From contig OX422207.1 of the NCBI GenBank assembly GCA_949130495.1, positions 376,423,868 to 376,487,867 of the forward strand: a stretch of 64,000 bases of DNA. The letters are read 5' to 3'. A model generated the notes under the pieces. The model was not told the origin of the DNA. It was given only the letters and a program-made list of their open reading frames with translations, and ran no database searches. The DNA comes from Sambucus nigra. Lineage: Eukaryota > Streptophyta > Magnoliopsida > Dipsacales > Adoxaceae. The position numbers and the translations under genes were made by a program. Positions 9,703 through 22,879 of this stretch are shown piece after piece; within the stretch, counting starts at the first letter, position 1, and each line of letters begins with the position of its first letter.

Positions 9703-10631
9703 CGTTGTACAATCCTCATTGTAGGGGGGACCCCCAGACCGGAATTTCTTGAGATAACTTGTAATCGAGAATTTCTATACAAACAGCAATACCAAAACAG
9801 TGGACCTAGGCCATTCTTATAAGGCTGAACCACTTTAAAATTCCTTGTCTCATTTATTTATCTGTGATTGAATTATTAAAGTGATCTAATTTTTTACATC
9901 AATAGGCACCTTCAGCCTTAGCTGAGTATGATGTTATCCTTGTGGGTGAGCACCTTACAGGTTATTAGCCGATGAATGTACCTTGCAAGACGTGATTAAA
10001 TTTATGAGCCATTAGCAACAAACCTTAGGTAAACCATCGGGGTAGTGATTGAAGGAGTAATGCAATATTTGATAGGATTTTTAGTGACACGTGAATTGTA
10101 TACATGTGGTTGTTTGGGTTATAAAGCATGTCATGTATCCTACGAAGAATCCTTCATAGTAATAGTAACGTCGTGAAGTATTCGTTGCGACTTAGTTGGA
10201 ACCTTGTGATTTTCCTAATATAAATTAAGTGACTGGGTAATGTGCTTATAAGCATTAGTCCCATGGTGAGAACGTATTAGGTCCCTTATTTATGGGCTTG
10301 AAATTAGTATGTTTGATTTATGTACCTTGACTATGACATGGGTTTAGACAATTTTGAGGATTGATGTAACCTAGGAGTGAAACTAGGTAATCGTGGTGAC
10401 TTAGTGGTAAGTAAATGAGTTATGATGTTTTAATATAGGGCCTCTTCCAGCATCATTAGGGTGGGCCTCCCCCCTCTTGGGCAATACCCGGTGTCCCGTG
10501 TCTTACCAAAATCTAGGTGACATTAAGTAAAGTTGGTGATTATAGTTTGGCTTTGAGAAATAGGATCCCTTGTGGCGTTCGTAGGCATGGGCCTTGATGT
10601 TCGTATGTGTTGCTCGATGTCCCGTATAGTA

Positions 10632-10633
<2 letters not shown>

Positions 10634-10675
<42 letters not shown>
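10634..10675. repeat. (TA)n microsatellite
   Basis: About 20 uninterrupted TA units. Confidence 0.9.
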
Positions 10676-10679
<4 letters not shown>

Positions 10680-10950
10680 GAGACAATGGTGTTATGAATA
10701 GTAACTTATGCATAATAAACATGCATGATAAACATGCATGACATTTTATGTGTTGCATGCATACATTATTATTTTTTATTTTTTTATTAAAATATATTTT
10801 TTTTAAATATTTTTTTGGAAATATATATATATTTTCTTTTTTTTTAAAGTTTTTTAAAAGATTTTTTTACAAAAAAAGGCGGGTTATTATGGGTTGGATT
10901 TTATCATGGGACAAATTTATCACCGTGCCCTCGGACACGGGCATCCGCTA

Positions 10951-11053
<103 letters not shown>

Positions 11054-13731
11054 TAGTTGGTAAGCCAACACATAGTATGAGGTTTCTATAGTAAGGCAAG
11101 TCAGTTATAGTGGTTAAACGCTCATAAGAGATTAAAAGATATGGGCTTGTGAAATCATATTGAAAATAATCCTTGGAGGTGTATACTAAGGTCTAGCTAG
11201 TGAGATGTTAATGCGAGTGGTAGTCATTCCTTAGTAATAGTGAATCTAAGGTCATATACCGTGTATTACAATGATGATAGTTATTCCCGTCAAAACCTTT
11301 GGATTTATTATTGCATTAAGGTTTATATGGTGGTGTCTATTTCATAGTGATAAGCTCAAGGTTATACGACATAGGTCATGGTATGATTGATGATTTCTAA
11401 TGGTAGATGTGTAAGACGTTTAAAGAAATAATTGAATTTGAGGTCGTCACCTATGAGGCTTTTGGAATCATTATTGTATTAAATCTTACATAAGCGATGG
11501 TAAACCATTGATGACTTTATGATGTTTTGATCTTGTTGATTTGTGGAAGTACCATGGAGCTAGAGCTACAACTTTTGTTTATAGACGTGTGTCATGATAT
11601 GACCTTCGAGGATAATTCTGAGAATAGGTAGATCATTGCTAGGTAGTGCACCTGGGATACTTAGAACATGATGGTGTTCGGAATGACTTTAAAGATAGAA
11701 CTAGGGATAAATTAATAGGCATGATTATAAAACCTACGTGTGCTACCTATATGGTTAGTGATGACTCTTTTCAAGGAAATCATTAGGCATGAGTGATGCT
11801 TGAAAGTTGAGAGGCCACTAGAGCGATTTGGAATTAGGATCATCTAGGTTGCGATAAGGGTAGTAGTAATGGGTCATCAGTTAGATGTTTGAAACTACGT
11901 GAACGCTGTGTTTCAATTTATGAGAGTCATCTCAGAAATTGCGGTTAGCTACCGCGTGTTGAAATTTTGGAGGCCTAACTATGATAAGTGTTAAGATAAG
12001 TAACTTAACCTTGAGATAGAATATTTTTTCTTACCAATGATAGATAGGTGGCATTAGTGCTAAGGAGGGAAGCTTAGCATTTCATCTTCCCAAAAGAATT
12101 AATTTTGTATTCCGCTCGTCTAGCACGGATGGATAACTCTTGAGTAGAACTCGTCGAGGTTAAGAGGACAAGCCAGGTCACATGGTAAGGCTAGAGTGCT
12201 TGGCGAGTATCGGTAAGAAATGGGAAACTTTAAGTGTACGACATGGGTTTGTACTTCGGGTAGTTCCATTCGTGGTTGGAATTAGATTATTTTCTTTGGC
12301 AAGGCAATTGCCTGAATCGTTGCCTTCTTATGCCTTCCTTGATACCGATAATGGGAAGTTGTTAATTGGTTTTGATACGGGCGTGGCGCTATGTAAGCTC
12401 AGTAATGATGCAGGTTATGCCTATTGTGGCCAATGCATCACGATATCTGAGTGCACTCTTCGTCGGATGAACCGTTATACTGCATTAGTATCTGTGTGCA
12501 TGTGGTCTCGCATTCTTGCATCTACTTAGCATATACTAGCTAATTCCCTTGGATAAGATGTTTGTTAGTTAACCAGTATAACTATTCACGACTTGGTTAT
12601 GCGTTCATAGATTATGACGTGAGGATGTTTGGAATGATCAAATGTGATAAAATATAAGGTGATGTTAATGTTGCGCCCTATTAAGGGTTGTTCATATCGG
12701 GGATGTGATCACTCGTGTACATTGGCGTTGTGATGCCTAGAATGGCCCTAGGTTAGCATAAGGATCTCGTAAGAGGTATTGGTCGGGTAAACCTATGTGA
12801 TAAGATGATTATCCTTAATGTGGATAGCGAGGGGTGTTAAAATTGTATCAGTCTAGGCTAGGCATGATCCACGATTTTTTGAGGAAACATAGGTCGTGAA
12901 TCTTAACGTAGGAATAATCCATATCAATGAGTTCACTATTTACATTGCAATATCTAATATGTATCAATAATCTTAAGGTTTATTTTAAATTGATATGATA
13001 GGCATGCTTAAGCTTTTGCAATAAAACCTTAGGGTTGGCATGAGTGGATTAACAATAATAGTTGACGAAATTGAAGTCCTTGGGTTTAGACCATAAGGTT
13101 GAACATATCCTACGATCTGAAATTGGTCATACGCGACGGGAATGTAAATCGTGATGAACCAAGAATTTTGTGGACGAAATTCCCTAATTTGGGAAGTTTG
13201 TAATACCCCTCCCTAAATAAATTATTTAATCCCCACGTAAAGTCATTATAATACAAAAACATTAAAATTGGGACGAGTAGGACAGGACTATATTCCTTAT
13301 TAAATTTATATGGGGACTTGATAATAATTATTGGAAATATTATGGGTGGAAGGTTAAATTAATAAATGAATGGGTATTATTATAAGGCTTCCACCCCCTT
13401 CACTAGATTTCGTTTGTTATTACCTATACGGTGCAAGGAAATTGAGGGGCCAAAAAAATAAGGAATTTAAATGGGCTGCCGTGTCAAGATGGAACCTGTC
13501 GTTCGAACAACTGAACCGTCATTCAAGTGAATCGCCTTGTCGTTCGATTGACCAAGCCTATTTTTTGAAAGAACAGGGCAAACTAAACTCCTCAGTGCAC
13601 TTCCAAACATTCGAGCACTCTTCTCCTTCCACGTCAGCTCTTGGGCTTGAATTTATTCGGCTAACATTATTCCAAGTCAGTGTCCTTTGTATCGTGCATT
13701 ACATTAGGGAGAGAGAATGTTACCTGAATAT

Positions 13732-13735
<4 letters not shown>

Positions 13736-13763
<28 letters not shown>
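13736..13763. repeat. (GA)n microsatellite
   Basis: About 14 GA units inside the long LTR. Confidence 0.9.
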
Positions 13764-13767
<4 letters not shown>

Positions 13768-14559
13768 AACTGTGAACAAAACAGCACAGACAGTGTGCTA
13801 CCAAGTTACCAACCGTTGGATCAGTTATGCTATCGATTTGTGGGAAATTTAATACCAGATATAAAAAGATTTATTGGGGATAAGGTTCCTCTTTTGTATA
13901 AATCCTTGAGCTTTGTTTATATAATACTAATCGTGTAGTGTGTGAGAGAGTCCATCAGATATTAAGTCCCCCTCTCCCTTTCCATTCATGGAGCTCCAAT
14001 GGGAGCAAAGTCTACTCCATAAACTGTTACCACATTCTCACCATTACCAATTGTTATAACCAAAAATTTTAGAGATGTTCAACACCACACTTCAACATAG
14101 AAAAAACCCAGGTGACTTTGGAGTAAAAATTAAGATGATGTTCTTGGTATTTATGGAACACTTGCATATGGGTTTTGAATAGGGTCATTCAAGCTTTCAT
14201 GGAGCAAACCTTGTAGAGGGCTTTTACAACCCCCCTTGAGGCCACCTTTGGATGTGGGGGTCATCCATCTTCATCACCATCTCCACCATTTTTAGAGCTC
14301 ATTAAGGTTGAAGATACTAACTTTGATATAAGATTTTTAAGTGTAGTATGTGTTCATCATGTTATATACATATATAAGACTAATATGTATGTGGGTGGAT
14401 GTTGTTGCATTCTTGTGTTGATTAACAATCATATTAGTGTTCCAATGAGTATGAGATACAAAAAGGATGAATTAAATGGGTCTTGAAAATATTAAATAAT
14501 TTCAGAATATAGTTATTCAACATTTATGTAATAAAATGTGTTTAAAGTATGAAAAGAAA

Positions 14560-14850
14560 TTATATACATTTTTATCGAATAAAAATGTGAAATAATGTTA
14601 TTTTGGTGTATTCGAAGTAGATATGGAATAAAAATGTGAAATAATATTTTTTTGGTGTATTTCAAGTAGAAATAAATAATATACATTTTTATGGAATAAA
14701 AATGTGAAATAATGTTTTTTGGTGTATTTCGAGTAGAAAGAAATAATATACATTTTATGGCAAAAAAATGTGTAATAATGTTATTTTGGTGTATTTCAAG
14801 TAAAAAGAAATAATAAACATTTTCATGGAATAAAAATGTTGATAATATTG
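14560..14850. repeat. tandem repeat, unit about 65-75 bp, 4-5 copies
   Basis: Repeated GGAATAAAAATGTGAAATAA, then TTTTGGTGTATTTC, then AGAAATAATA blocks. The copies are diverged. Confidence 0.8.
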
Positions 14851-15329
14851 TTTTAGCTTATTTTTCTTAAAAAACCACAAATGGACATTTTGGAATAAAA
14901 TGACGGATATTTGGTGGAACAAAATATTGAATAATGTTGAGTATGATAACACTAGTGTTAAATGGAAGAAATGGTAATTTCTAAGAAATAAAAAGGTAGA
15001 CTTGTGAAAAGGTGTCATTTTGTATGTTAAGGGTGTTAAAGCAACAAGTGTGGAAGTTAGCAAAGGTGTGATATTAAACAAGTGTTAAAATGGTTAAAGT
15101 GTTTTTAAATACTAAGTTGGAGAATTAATAACCATTTTGTGAACATAACACTTGTTAAGAAATTAAATGGCGAGTTTGGCAAATGAAGGGGAAAATAGTA
15201 ATTTACTTAAAGTGGAACATTTTTATGGAATAAAAGTGTTAAAGAAGGTCTTATACTAATCTGGTGAAAATGAAGTTAAGTTCTAGAAGCATGAATGATT
15301 TTAGTATAGATCACGTATGTGTGTGTGTT

Positions 15330-15356
<27 letters not shown>
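15330..15356 (+). repeat. 27-base G homopolymer
   Basis: Uninterrupted run of G following GTGTGTGTT. Could be partly a sequencing or assembly length error. Confidence 0.9.
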
Positions 15357-15360
<4 letters not shown>

Positions 15361-16429
15361 GGGACTTGAAGAATAAAAGAAATAATTTTTCAAGAGTTAA
15401 TGGAAAAATGGACGGTAAGTCCTGATTTTGTCTTCAGCCGAGTAAAAGTAAGGAAGTGGATACCGTGGACATTTGTGAAATGTTAAAATATATAAAAAGA
15501 ACTTAGATGACACCAAAATAAAGCAAGAAGGGCCCAAATCCCTTGGGTGAAGAGCCCTAAATCACTCGCCAGAGCATATGGTGCGCATAACCGTCGATGT
15601 GGAACCCGTGTAAGTATGCGCTAAACGGTAAAATTCCGAGAAAGATAAAAGGAACAAGGAAAATCTTAAGAAAATGGGTTATATGGTAAAACGTGTTAAT
15701 ACAACCTAACTTGAATGAATGAAAAAAATATTTCGTTAAAGGCTAAATGGACAAGTAAATCTCTAAGTCTATACATGTCCATTCTAAGGAAAAAAGGGTT
15801 AAAATAAAGTGGGTAACTGGGTGTGTTAAAAAAATTGGGAAGTGTTAAGTATGAAGAAAGGAAGTTCTTTCAAGATTAAGGTAAAATCATCTGGATGAGT
15901 AAAGTTTTGGAAGTAAAACGGTTAATGCATTCAAATATGTATTTTTTAAAGGTATATCTATATGTATGTGGATACATATATATTTTCGCATGCATGTGAT
16001 TGTAGCGCGTGGGTGTTCTTTCTACCATTCGTTTCATAACTTCTTTGTATACACATGTTGTTCATAGTCTCACAATCTCGCTTTGTTATGGAAGGTTGGG
16101 AGCAAATTCGTATTTTGAGTGAAATTTATAGGTAAGCGTACTTTATTTATTTTACGTTAGTAGCTCTGTTTACTTGGACTCAGGGTTCTCCCCATGTGTC
16201 TCACACGTAGTTTATCTTGAAACTGGACTCGCATGTTAAACAAGTAAAATATTAATTTAAAATGAAATTGGACTAGCAACATTATTCAGGTAGTTTCATC
16301 ACACTTCACACCTAATGCTCAGACCGGACCGGACCGAGTTGACTCACGAGTAACCCATAAATTCGGGTCGGGTCGTTATAGATTTCACCACAAAACATGT
16401 CTCAAAGATGTAAAAGAAATTACCATTTA

Positions 16430-17173
16430 TATTATTCCTGTCTAAGAACATGAGGAATTGCGTTTTCTAGTGTCCTTGTTTGCAAATGATATAGCTTATT
16501 TTCGACTTCTTACCTTCTCCCTGGGGCTTACAGTTTTTCTTGACAGACTTAGGTTGTCCCTGAGACGTGTCTTTCTTTTTCTTCTTAGCTGTTGGGATTG
16601 AAGTAGATGGAATTCTCTTAGTAACCAAAATTACACCTCTTTTACTTTTGATATTCTCCACCTCTTAAAGGACTCTATTAGTGATTCGAGAAAGAAATCA
16701 ACATGGGTTTTCCCGTCGATTTCGTATCCAAGAACGTCTAGTTCCCCCAAGATTGAAAACATTTTTGGAATGTTCTCGTATATGGGAGTACCCTCAGGCA
16801 TCTTGGTGTTGGCCAGCCTTCCCATAACATCGAATCTTGTGGCATGTCTCTAATCCTTAAACATGTCCATGAGGTTCAAAATCATGTCATAATAGGTGGA
16901 CATTTGTTGATGCTAGTGATATAAAACATTAGTCATAGAGGTCAATATATAATAACAATCCATTTGATAAACCTTTTTCCACTTCTAGTAAGATTGGACA
17001 TCCCTTCATGGTTCCCCTTCCTCAAGCTTGTCAAGGCATGCCTCCGTCAAGACAAACTTATTGTCCTAAGCAGTTAGCACACTATCTAGCTTTGTTTTCC
17101 AGTCAATATAGTTCATTCAAGTAAGTTTGGTATCCTTTAAGATAGAAGCAAGTGGGATGAATGATGATCCCAT
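16430..17173 (-). pseudogene. Ty1/copia gag relic
   Basis: From ATG at 17173 the minus strand reads an N-terminal copia gag: GSSFIPLASILKDTKL, MNYIDWKTKLDSVLTA, then ANTKMPEGTPIYENIPKM and LGYEIDGKTHVDFFLESL. This is the UBN2-type capsid region. Frame-preserving stops occur at least six times in the first 100 codons. After SFKRW the frame shifts, and a Lys-rich stretch leads to a partial zinc knuckle, CKQGH, near 16467. The protein would coat element RNA. No copia LTR or primer-binding site is recognisable on either side, so this is a fragment, between the gypsy LTRs at 13199-16380 and 17330. Confidence 0.85.
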
Positions 17174-17329
17174 TTTGAAATCTGAGAATCATAAATTTTA
17201 AAAATCGAATTAATTTTAAAACAACATGTGAGAATTTAGCTTTGTTTAAATTTTAACGTAGCTCCCTCACCCCCAATTTAAATAACATGTGAGAATTTAG
17301 ATTTGTTTTACCTTTATAAGGGGGAAGTA
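17174..17329 (+). other. short spacer with a direct repeat and a PPT-like end
   Basis: ACATGTGAGAATTTAG occurs twice (about 17224 and 17285). The segment ends AAGGGGGAAGTA, a polypurine tract typical of the base just before a gypsy 3' LTR. Confidence 0.6.
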
Positions 17330-18876
17330 TGTAATACCCCCTATTTCTGAGGATGTAAAATTTAATAAATTTGGTGATATAGGATTTAATTAATCTCGAG
17401 GATTTAAATAACTTGGTGAATTAAGATTTAATTAATTCGGGTTATTTTTAATATTTACATGTGTCGTAATTTGAGGTCGAGGTTGGAGTTATTACTAAAG
17501 TAACTTGGATGACGAATCTGAGTGCACAGTTGATTCCGAAGAGGTTGAGATTATCGGAAAAGAGTACCCAGGGGTAGTAATTGGGTCTCGAGGAATTTCT
17601 AGGCATAACCGAGCTCACACGGAGGTGTTCGGGTCATTTGGGCTTGGACCATAGGCTTAATTTCGACTTAAGGTAGCTGGGTTAGAGTGATCATACATGG
17701 GACATGATAGCATCTTAGAGAAAGCATGTGGTTAGTTATTACTCGGGAATGGATGGTTATTATACGTGACATGTGTGTGAATGTTGTAGCATACTAGTAC
17801 GTATATAATATGAGTAGATAATTATATACGGGATTGATATGTAAGTGTGAATGTATTACTTACATAACTAGTGTGAAAGTTATATGATTTAAAAAGTGGT
17901 TTCTTATATAACTAATGTGAAATTTATATGATTTAAAAGAAAATTTCTTACATAACTAGTGTGAAAATTATACGATTTCAAAAGTGGTTTCTCATATAAC
18001 TAGTGTGAAAGTCATACGATTTAAAAGGGGATTTCTTACATAACTAGTGTGAACTTTATAAGATTTAATATAATGGAATAGGTTAGTAAGTTTGTGAGTA
18101 GATAACTTAATAATCAAAGTAAGAGTACTCGGGATAGAGTAGTGTGGTAGAAATAGGTGTGATACGGATAGTTAGGTGGGGTAGCTTAACTAGGGAGGTT
18201 ATAAAGAAAGTGTTACGTATGCATATTAGATGAGGGGTGAGTTATACCTCATGAGAATACGACATTATCTTAAATATGAAGAGATTGCTTGCATATTTAA
18301 TTATTTCAATTTAACTCCTTGTAACATATTTTAAAAATGTTTTACTTGGGATCTAATCCGTGTCAAAATCTTTTTGTAAAACCTTTTAGGTGTCGAGCCA
18401 CAGGGATGTCCAACTTGATAATTCTATCCAGGGATGCGTAGCTGCAGCTCATGTGAAAGTTGTAGGACTTTGTTACAGACAATTAATTCATTTACTCCTA
18501 GTGTAGGAACTTTATTTCAGTACTCATTCGGGCATGTTGCCCTCAGATTTAGTATTCAGTTATTTATTTCACCTTATGTATCTAGTTTAATGTTGAATTT
18601 TATTGTTTAGACAATAGTTGATTCGGTCATCTTTATTCATATTATTCATATGTGTTGTATTCAGTTAGAAGGTTGTGTGGATGGTTTAATTAATATTTTT
18701 TTCCCACGATGTTAAATAATGAAAAATAAAATTTGGCACCAGTCTATATAATTACTAGTTGGTTAGTAAATTTAAAAATATTTTCGACAACGATGCTAAG
18801 AATGAGCCATATGAGAACAACATTTTATTTTGATCATGGGCTGGCCACCTAGTATTTTTGTAGGCAAGGTGTCACA
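17330..18876 (+). repeat. gypsy LTR (1547 bp) flanked by both PPT and PBS
   Basis: Starts TGTAATACCCCC and ends GGTGTCACA. Right after it, at 18879, comes TGGTATCAAAA, matching the 3' end complement of initiator tRNA-Met with late mismatches. Right before it is AAGGGGGAAGTA. It therefore acts as the 5' LTR of the element whose gag follows, yet also looks like a 3' LTR. A 44-bp tandem repeat lies inside. Confidence 0.75.
17859..18068. repeat. 44-bp tandem repeat, 5 copies
   Basis: Unit begins CTTACATAACTAGTGTGAAA and ends GTGGTTT or a variant. Inside the LTR upstream of the likely transcription start. Confidence 0.88.
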
Positions 18877-20204
18877 GATGGTATCAAAAAATTAGTTTCT
18901 AAAGTTCTTAGGATTTGTGCAGATTATTATGTTTCAACATAGCATTCTTTGATATATAGGCTTATTATAGGATTGTTGTATTCCTTCACGTATGAAACTT
19001 ACATTCTCCTTTTATTAAGTATAGTTGACATGATTCACATAGGAGTTCGATTGGACTTCTTACACCAAAAAACTTTGGACAACCAGCGAGGGCCATTAGA
19101 AGGACTGCAGGTGGAAGAGACTCAATAGAAGCCATGGAATATTCTGGGAACGATGACCGCAATAGAAGTCACCATGATTATTGTTCAGGCAGATGATATT
19201 GGGATAATCACTAGGGCGCAATAGTTTCCTAAAGAAATGTAGTAGGGGGACTCGAAGTAACTCTTCGAAAGAGCCATCCGTAAGGATTCGGGGAAGAGAG
19301 GGAGTGTGATTGGTCAATGGAAGGAGGTAACCCAAAGGCAATTGTGTAGGGTGGAGTGCAGTGGCCCCCAGGATTTAATGTCGGCTAAAATTTTGGCTCA
19401 TATGAGTGGCATTGTCGTGGTAAGATTTGGTAACCACAATCATGGAGAGATACCATGAATAACGAGGAATTTGGGGTGCGGCTTGGTTGCAAATCCTCTC
19501 ATCAGCTCTATAAATAGAGAGATAAAGGAGATTTCAATACTTATTTTAGAAGGATCGTATAGTGGTCGGTTATAAAGGAGAGTTAGCGTGTTTAGAAAAC
19601 TTTGAACCCGACGAGGTGGGTATGGAGAATAAAAAAGGTCCGTAAGTTAATAATGGACTCATGGGTAGATTATACAAGCAAGGATGGGGAAATTTGGATA
19701 TAATGAATGGTACCATTGTCATCAATGTCATGAGAAGAGATCCAAGAGAGTTGGAGAACCCATTTTAAGAATTGAGATCAATAAAAAAATTCCTACCATG
19801 TGATGTTGGATTCATTTAGGGCCATCAAGCCTAGCCACGAGTCCCGTAGTTCTAGTGGAGCCAAAGGGACAATGGGGGCAACAATCAGGGTCAAGACCAC
19901 CAAGTTTACGATAAAGACAACCCCAATATGGCCAGTGGGGCTAGAGAAAGGGGAATGACGCAGAAAGGTGTCTTATGTGTAAAGTGTATGAACATATGTG
20001 TGAAGTGGGGGAACAAAACGGGATGCCCAGTCCGGGCATGAGTTATAATAAATTTTTGGTTTGGCTGGGACATGAGTGTTTTGTCCAGGTTCCATTTGAA
20101 ACCCCATAACTATTGGAAATTGAAAGTATGAGTTTTGTCCTGGGGTGATTGGAGTCTGTTTTGTGTGACATGAGCGAGTCATAGTAGTTTGTTAGTGCTA
20201 GATT
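18877..20204 (+). pseudogene. gypsy primer-binding site and decayed gag, interrupted at 20204
   Basis: TGGTATCA at 18879 is the primer-binding site. The rest is a strongly decayed gag with no long frame. Near 19968-20005 RCLMCKVYEHMCE keeps the Cys-X2-Cys-X4-His spacing of a retroviral zinc knuckle. The sequence stops at AGATT (20200-20204), where the copia insertion begins, and the next expected part, the protease, is found at 62634 onward after the same AGATT. The two parts together form one interrupted element. Confidence 0.6.
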
Positions 20205-20499
20205 CGTAAAAAGTGTGATGCAGCAGAATATTGCGAGTTCTCATATAAATCCAATTTTAATTAAACCCAAATTTTAGTTAAACCCTAACACATGCATCTA
20301 GGTTATTTGATAACATAAAATCAATAAGCATGCAAATGAAACCAATATCAGGAAAAATCCCCGAAAGCCAAAACCTTTTATTTCATTATAATTGTAAATC
20401 ACAACTTACACGGTTATAACAAAATATTTTGACACAAGAATTCCTACAGGTGTCGATTGGTGTCGTCAGTAATAGATCCACACACAATGAACCTACAAG
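20205..20499 (-). repeat. copia LTR copy A, left piece (3' LTR of the minus-strand element)
   Basis: CGTAAAAAGTG to CCTACAAG matches LTR copy B at 51738-52018. The other piece starts at 47770. It is interrupted exactly by the CACTA. Confidence 0.9.
20497..20499. other. CACTA target-site duplication, left
   Basis: AAG immediately before CACTACAAG; the matching AAG follows the other end at 47767-47769. Confidence 0.9.
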
Positions 20500-20760
20500 C
20501 ACTACAAGAAAAATGGTCATTTATGTCAATTTTAGAAATTTTCAAAACTGACATATAAAGTCCTGACATAAATGTTCGTAAAACTGACATAAATAAGATC
20601 ACATTTATCTCAATCTTTAAGAACACACTAAAAAACTACGACATTCAACATGCTTTTAATCACTTTTTCATAAAAAAATTGACATAAATAAAATCACATT
20701 TATGTCAGTTTTAATAAATTTATGAGAGTTTTTTCAAAACTGACATAAATGTTAATATAA
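20500..20760. repeat. CACTA left terminal and subterminal repeats
   Basis: TIR CACTACAAGAAAAA followed by at least seven TGACATAAA/TTTATGTCA motifs in both orientations within 250 bases. In En/Spm such repeats bind the TNPA-type protein. Confidence 0.88.
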
Positions 20761-21224
20761 AAAATTAACAAAAAAACCATTAATCCATCAATACACAACT
20801 ATTATTTGATGTTAAATCAACCATTGCAAATAGATAATAACCAAGGTCATAAATATGACTAACTTGATATACATCAAGATATTTAGAATAAAATTGATGT
20901 TAAGCTACATCATATCCAAAAACTATCTATCCAAAAACTAACTAACGTCTAGTTATCTACGTGATAATATCCTAAAAATAGTGATGATACATCACAATAT
21001 CCAAAAACTAGCATTGTGAATTACATCATAAGAACCACAATCCAAAATAATACTGAAGCTAGGACGTTGTTGAACATAATACTCGATCAAATTTGTTCTC
21101 GACGCTATCCAACCCAGAATGAGGAACCCTGCAATCAAATATAATCAACAAAGTTTTCATCAAAACACAATCATCTAAACAGATTGTCATTACAATATAA
21201 CAAAATAGAATTACTCAGAAATAC
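20761..21224. other. CACTA sequence downstream of the TNPA-Ulp1 gene
   Basis: AT-rich, no frame supported; likely the 3' untranslated region of the minus-strand gene ending at 21225. Confidence 0.5.
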
Positions 21225-22107
21225 CTAATATACATAATCTGTAATGAACTCAATGAACTCCATTTGAACTTCATTTAGCTTATTCAACGTGTAGGTCACT
21301 TTATCAGACAATCTTCTCATCTAAAAAATTGAAGATAGAATTGAATTTATTATTACGGTATATAATAGTTAATAACTAAACAATATTTTATACAATAGGA
21401 CAAAAAGAGAAAATTTGTAACATACCTTTATTTCAAAAGGTATGGAAGGATCCTCCATGAAGTACTTCATGAACTTCAACACAAAATATCTGCAATAAAG
21501 AGTACCATTTCCTTGCATTGGGAACTAGTTAACACAAAACATTACTACTGAACAAATAATACAAGTCTAAAATATTTTTTATACAACACAAACAAGTGTA
21601 AAAACTATAATAAGTTTGGGCAGAATTTCCTCTCTTTATAGGACTATCCACCCTATTCAAAAAATATAAAATGCTCCAACAACAAAACTAATAGTTCATA
21701 ACAACTCATGGGATCAATGAGAGTTATTTCATTTAAAATATGTCACACCAATGTAAATACAGAAGCTGAAATTGGATCTCCTTGTATCAATCCTATTAGA
21801 GATCAAATTTCTTATCTAGGCCTGCATTCACAAAAAATCAGATATTTGGTCAACTAAAAACTGTCAAGTGCACCTCATCCATCTAGCTGAAAGTCATTGT
21901 ACTCAAAAACTAAATTTCAAAATTCCAAATTCACATGGCCATATGCCAACTACCTCATTCTCTATGATAGAAAAATTAAACATTCGTTTATTCCTTACAG
22001 AAAAAACTCTCGGATCTTTGATATTTTGTCATTAAAGACTAATCGATGGGCCTTTTGACAAAACCTTTAATTGAAAAGGGTCGTGGTTCCGGACCAGGGA
22101 TGTTTAT

Positions 22108-22110
<3 letters not shown>

Positions 22111-22203
<93 letters not shown>
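22111..22203. repeat. (AT)n(AG)n microsatellite left of MITE copy 1
   Basis: Long AT run then about 19 AG units, abutting GGCAGGCTCC. Confidence 0.9.
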
Positions 22204-22829
<626 letters not shown>

Positions 22830-22879
22830 GAACAAAAAAACCAATTACTAGAGAATTCCATGATTCTCTTTAGGCTTAG

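Larger units (their letters stand above)
1..9901 (+). mobile_element. Tat-type Ty3/gypsy LTR retrotransposon, 5' part outside window
   Basis: The sequence shows, in order, gag C-terminus, protease, reverse transcriptase, two RNase H-like blocks and integrase (1-4344, all frame 1), a tandem-repeat 3' region, two opposite-strand genes (8787-5155), a purine-rich PPT and a 637-bp 3' LTR beginning TGTTGAT and ending ACATCA. Two RNase H blocks, a tandem-repeat 3' region and an antisense gene between pol and the 3' LTR are known traits of the plant Tat lineage. The 5' LTR and most of gag lie left of the window. No frameshift is visible in pol, only stop codons, so the copy is inactive but fairly young. 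The last five bases of the target duplication would be those from 9902 (ATAGG). Confidence 0.88.
9265..9901 (+). repeat. 3' LTR of the Tat-type element
   Basis: Begins TGTTGATACC immediately after the PPT and ends in a TTACATCA context (TTGAT...ATCAA imperfect inverted ends). U3 holds a cluster of CCGAGGAACTC-type repeats, then TATAAATA, then a GGGGGACCCCC palindrome and the R/U5 part. Confidence 0.85.
13199..16380 (+). repeat. long gypsy (Tekay-like) 3' LTR
   Basis: Starts TGTAATACCCC after the end of the gypsy interior and ends CGGGTCGGGTCGTTATA, a mutated form of the usual ...GTTACA end. About 3.2 kb is normal for this lineage. What follows (16381 on) is not a primer-binding site but unrelated DNA, so this is a 3' LTR. 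It contains TTCG-rich palindromes near 13500-13550, a GA microsatellite, a tandem repeat and a 27-base G run. Confidence 0.6.

Noticed and set aside
12182..12529. 115-codon ORF in the decayed gypsy interior
   Set aside because: No recognisable motif, no neighbours, and the surroundings are non-coding.
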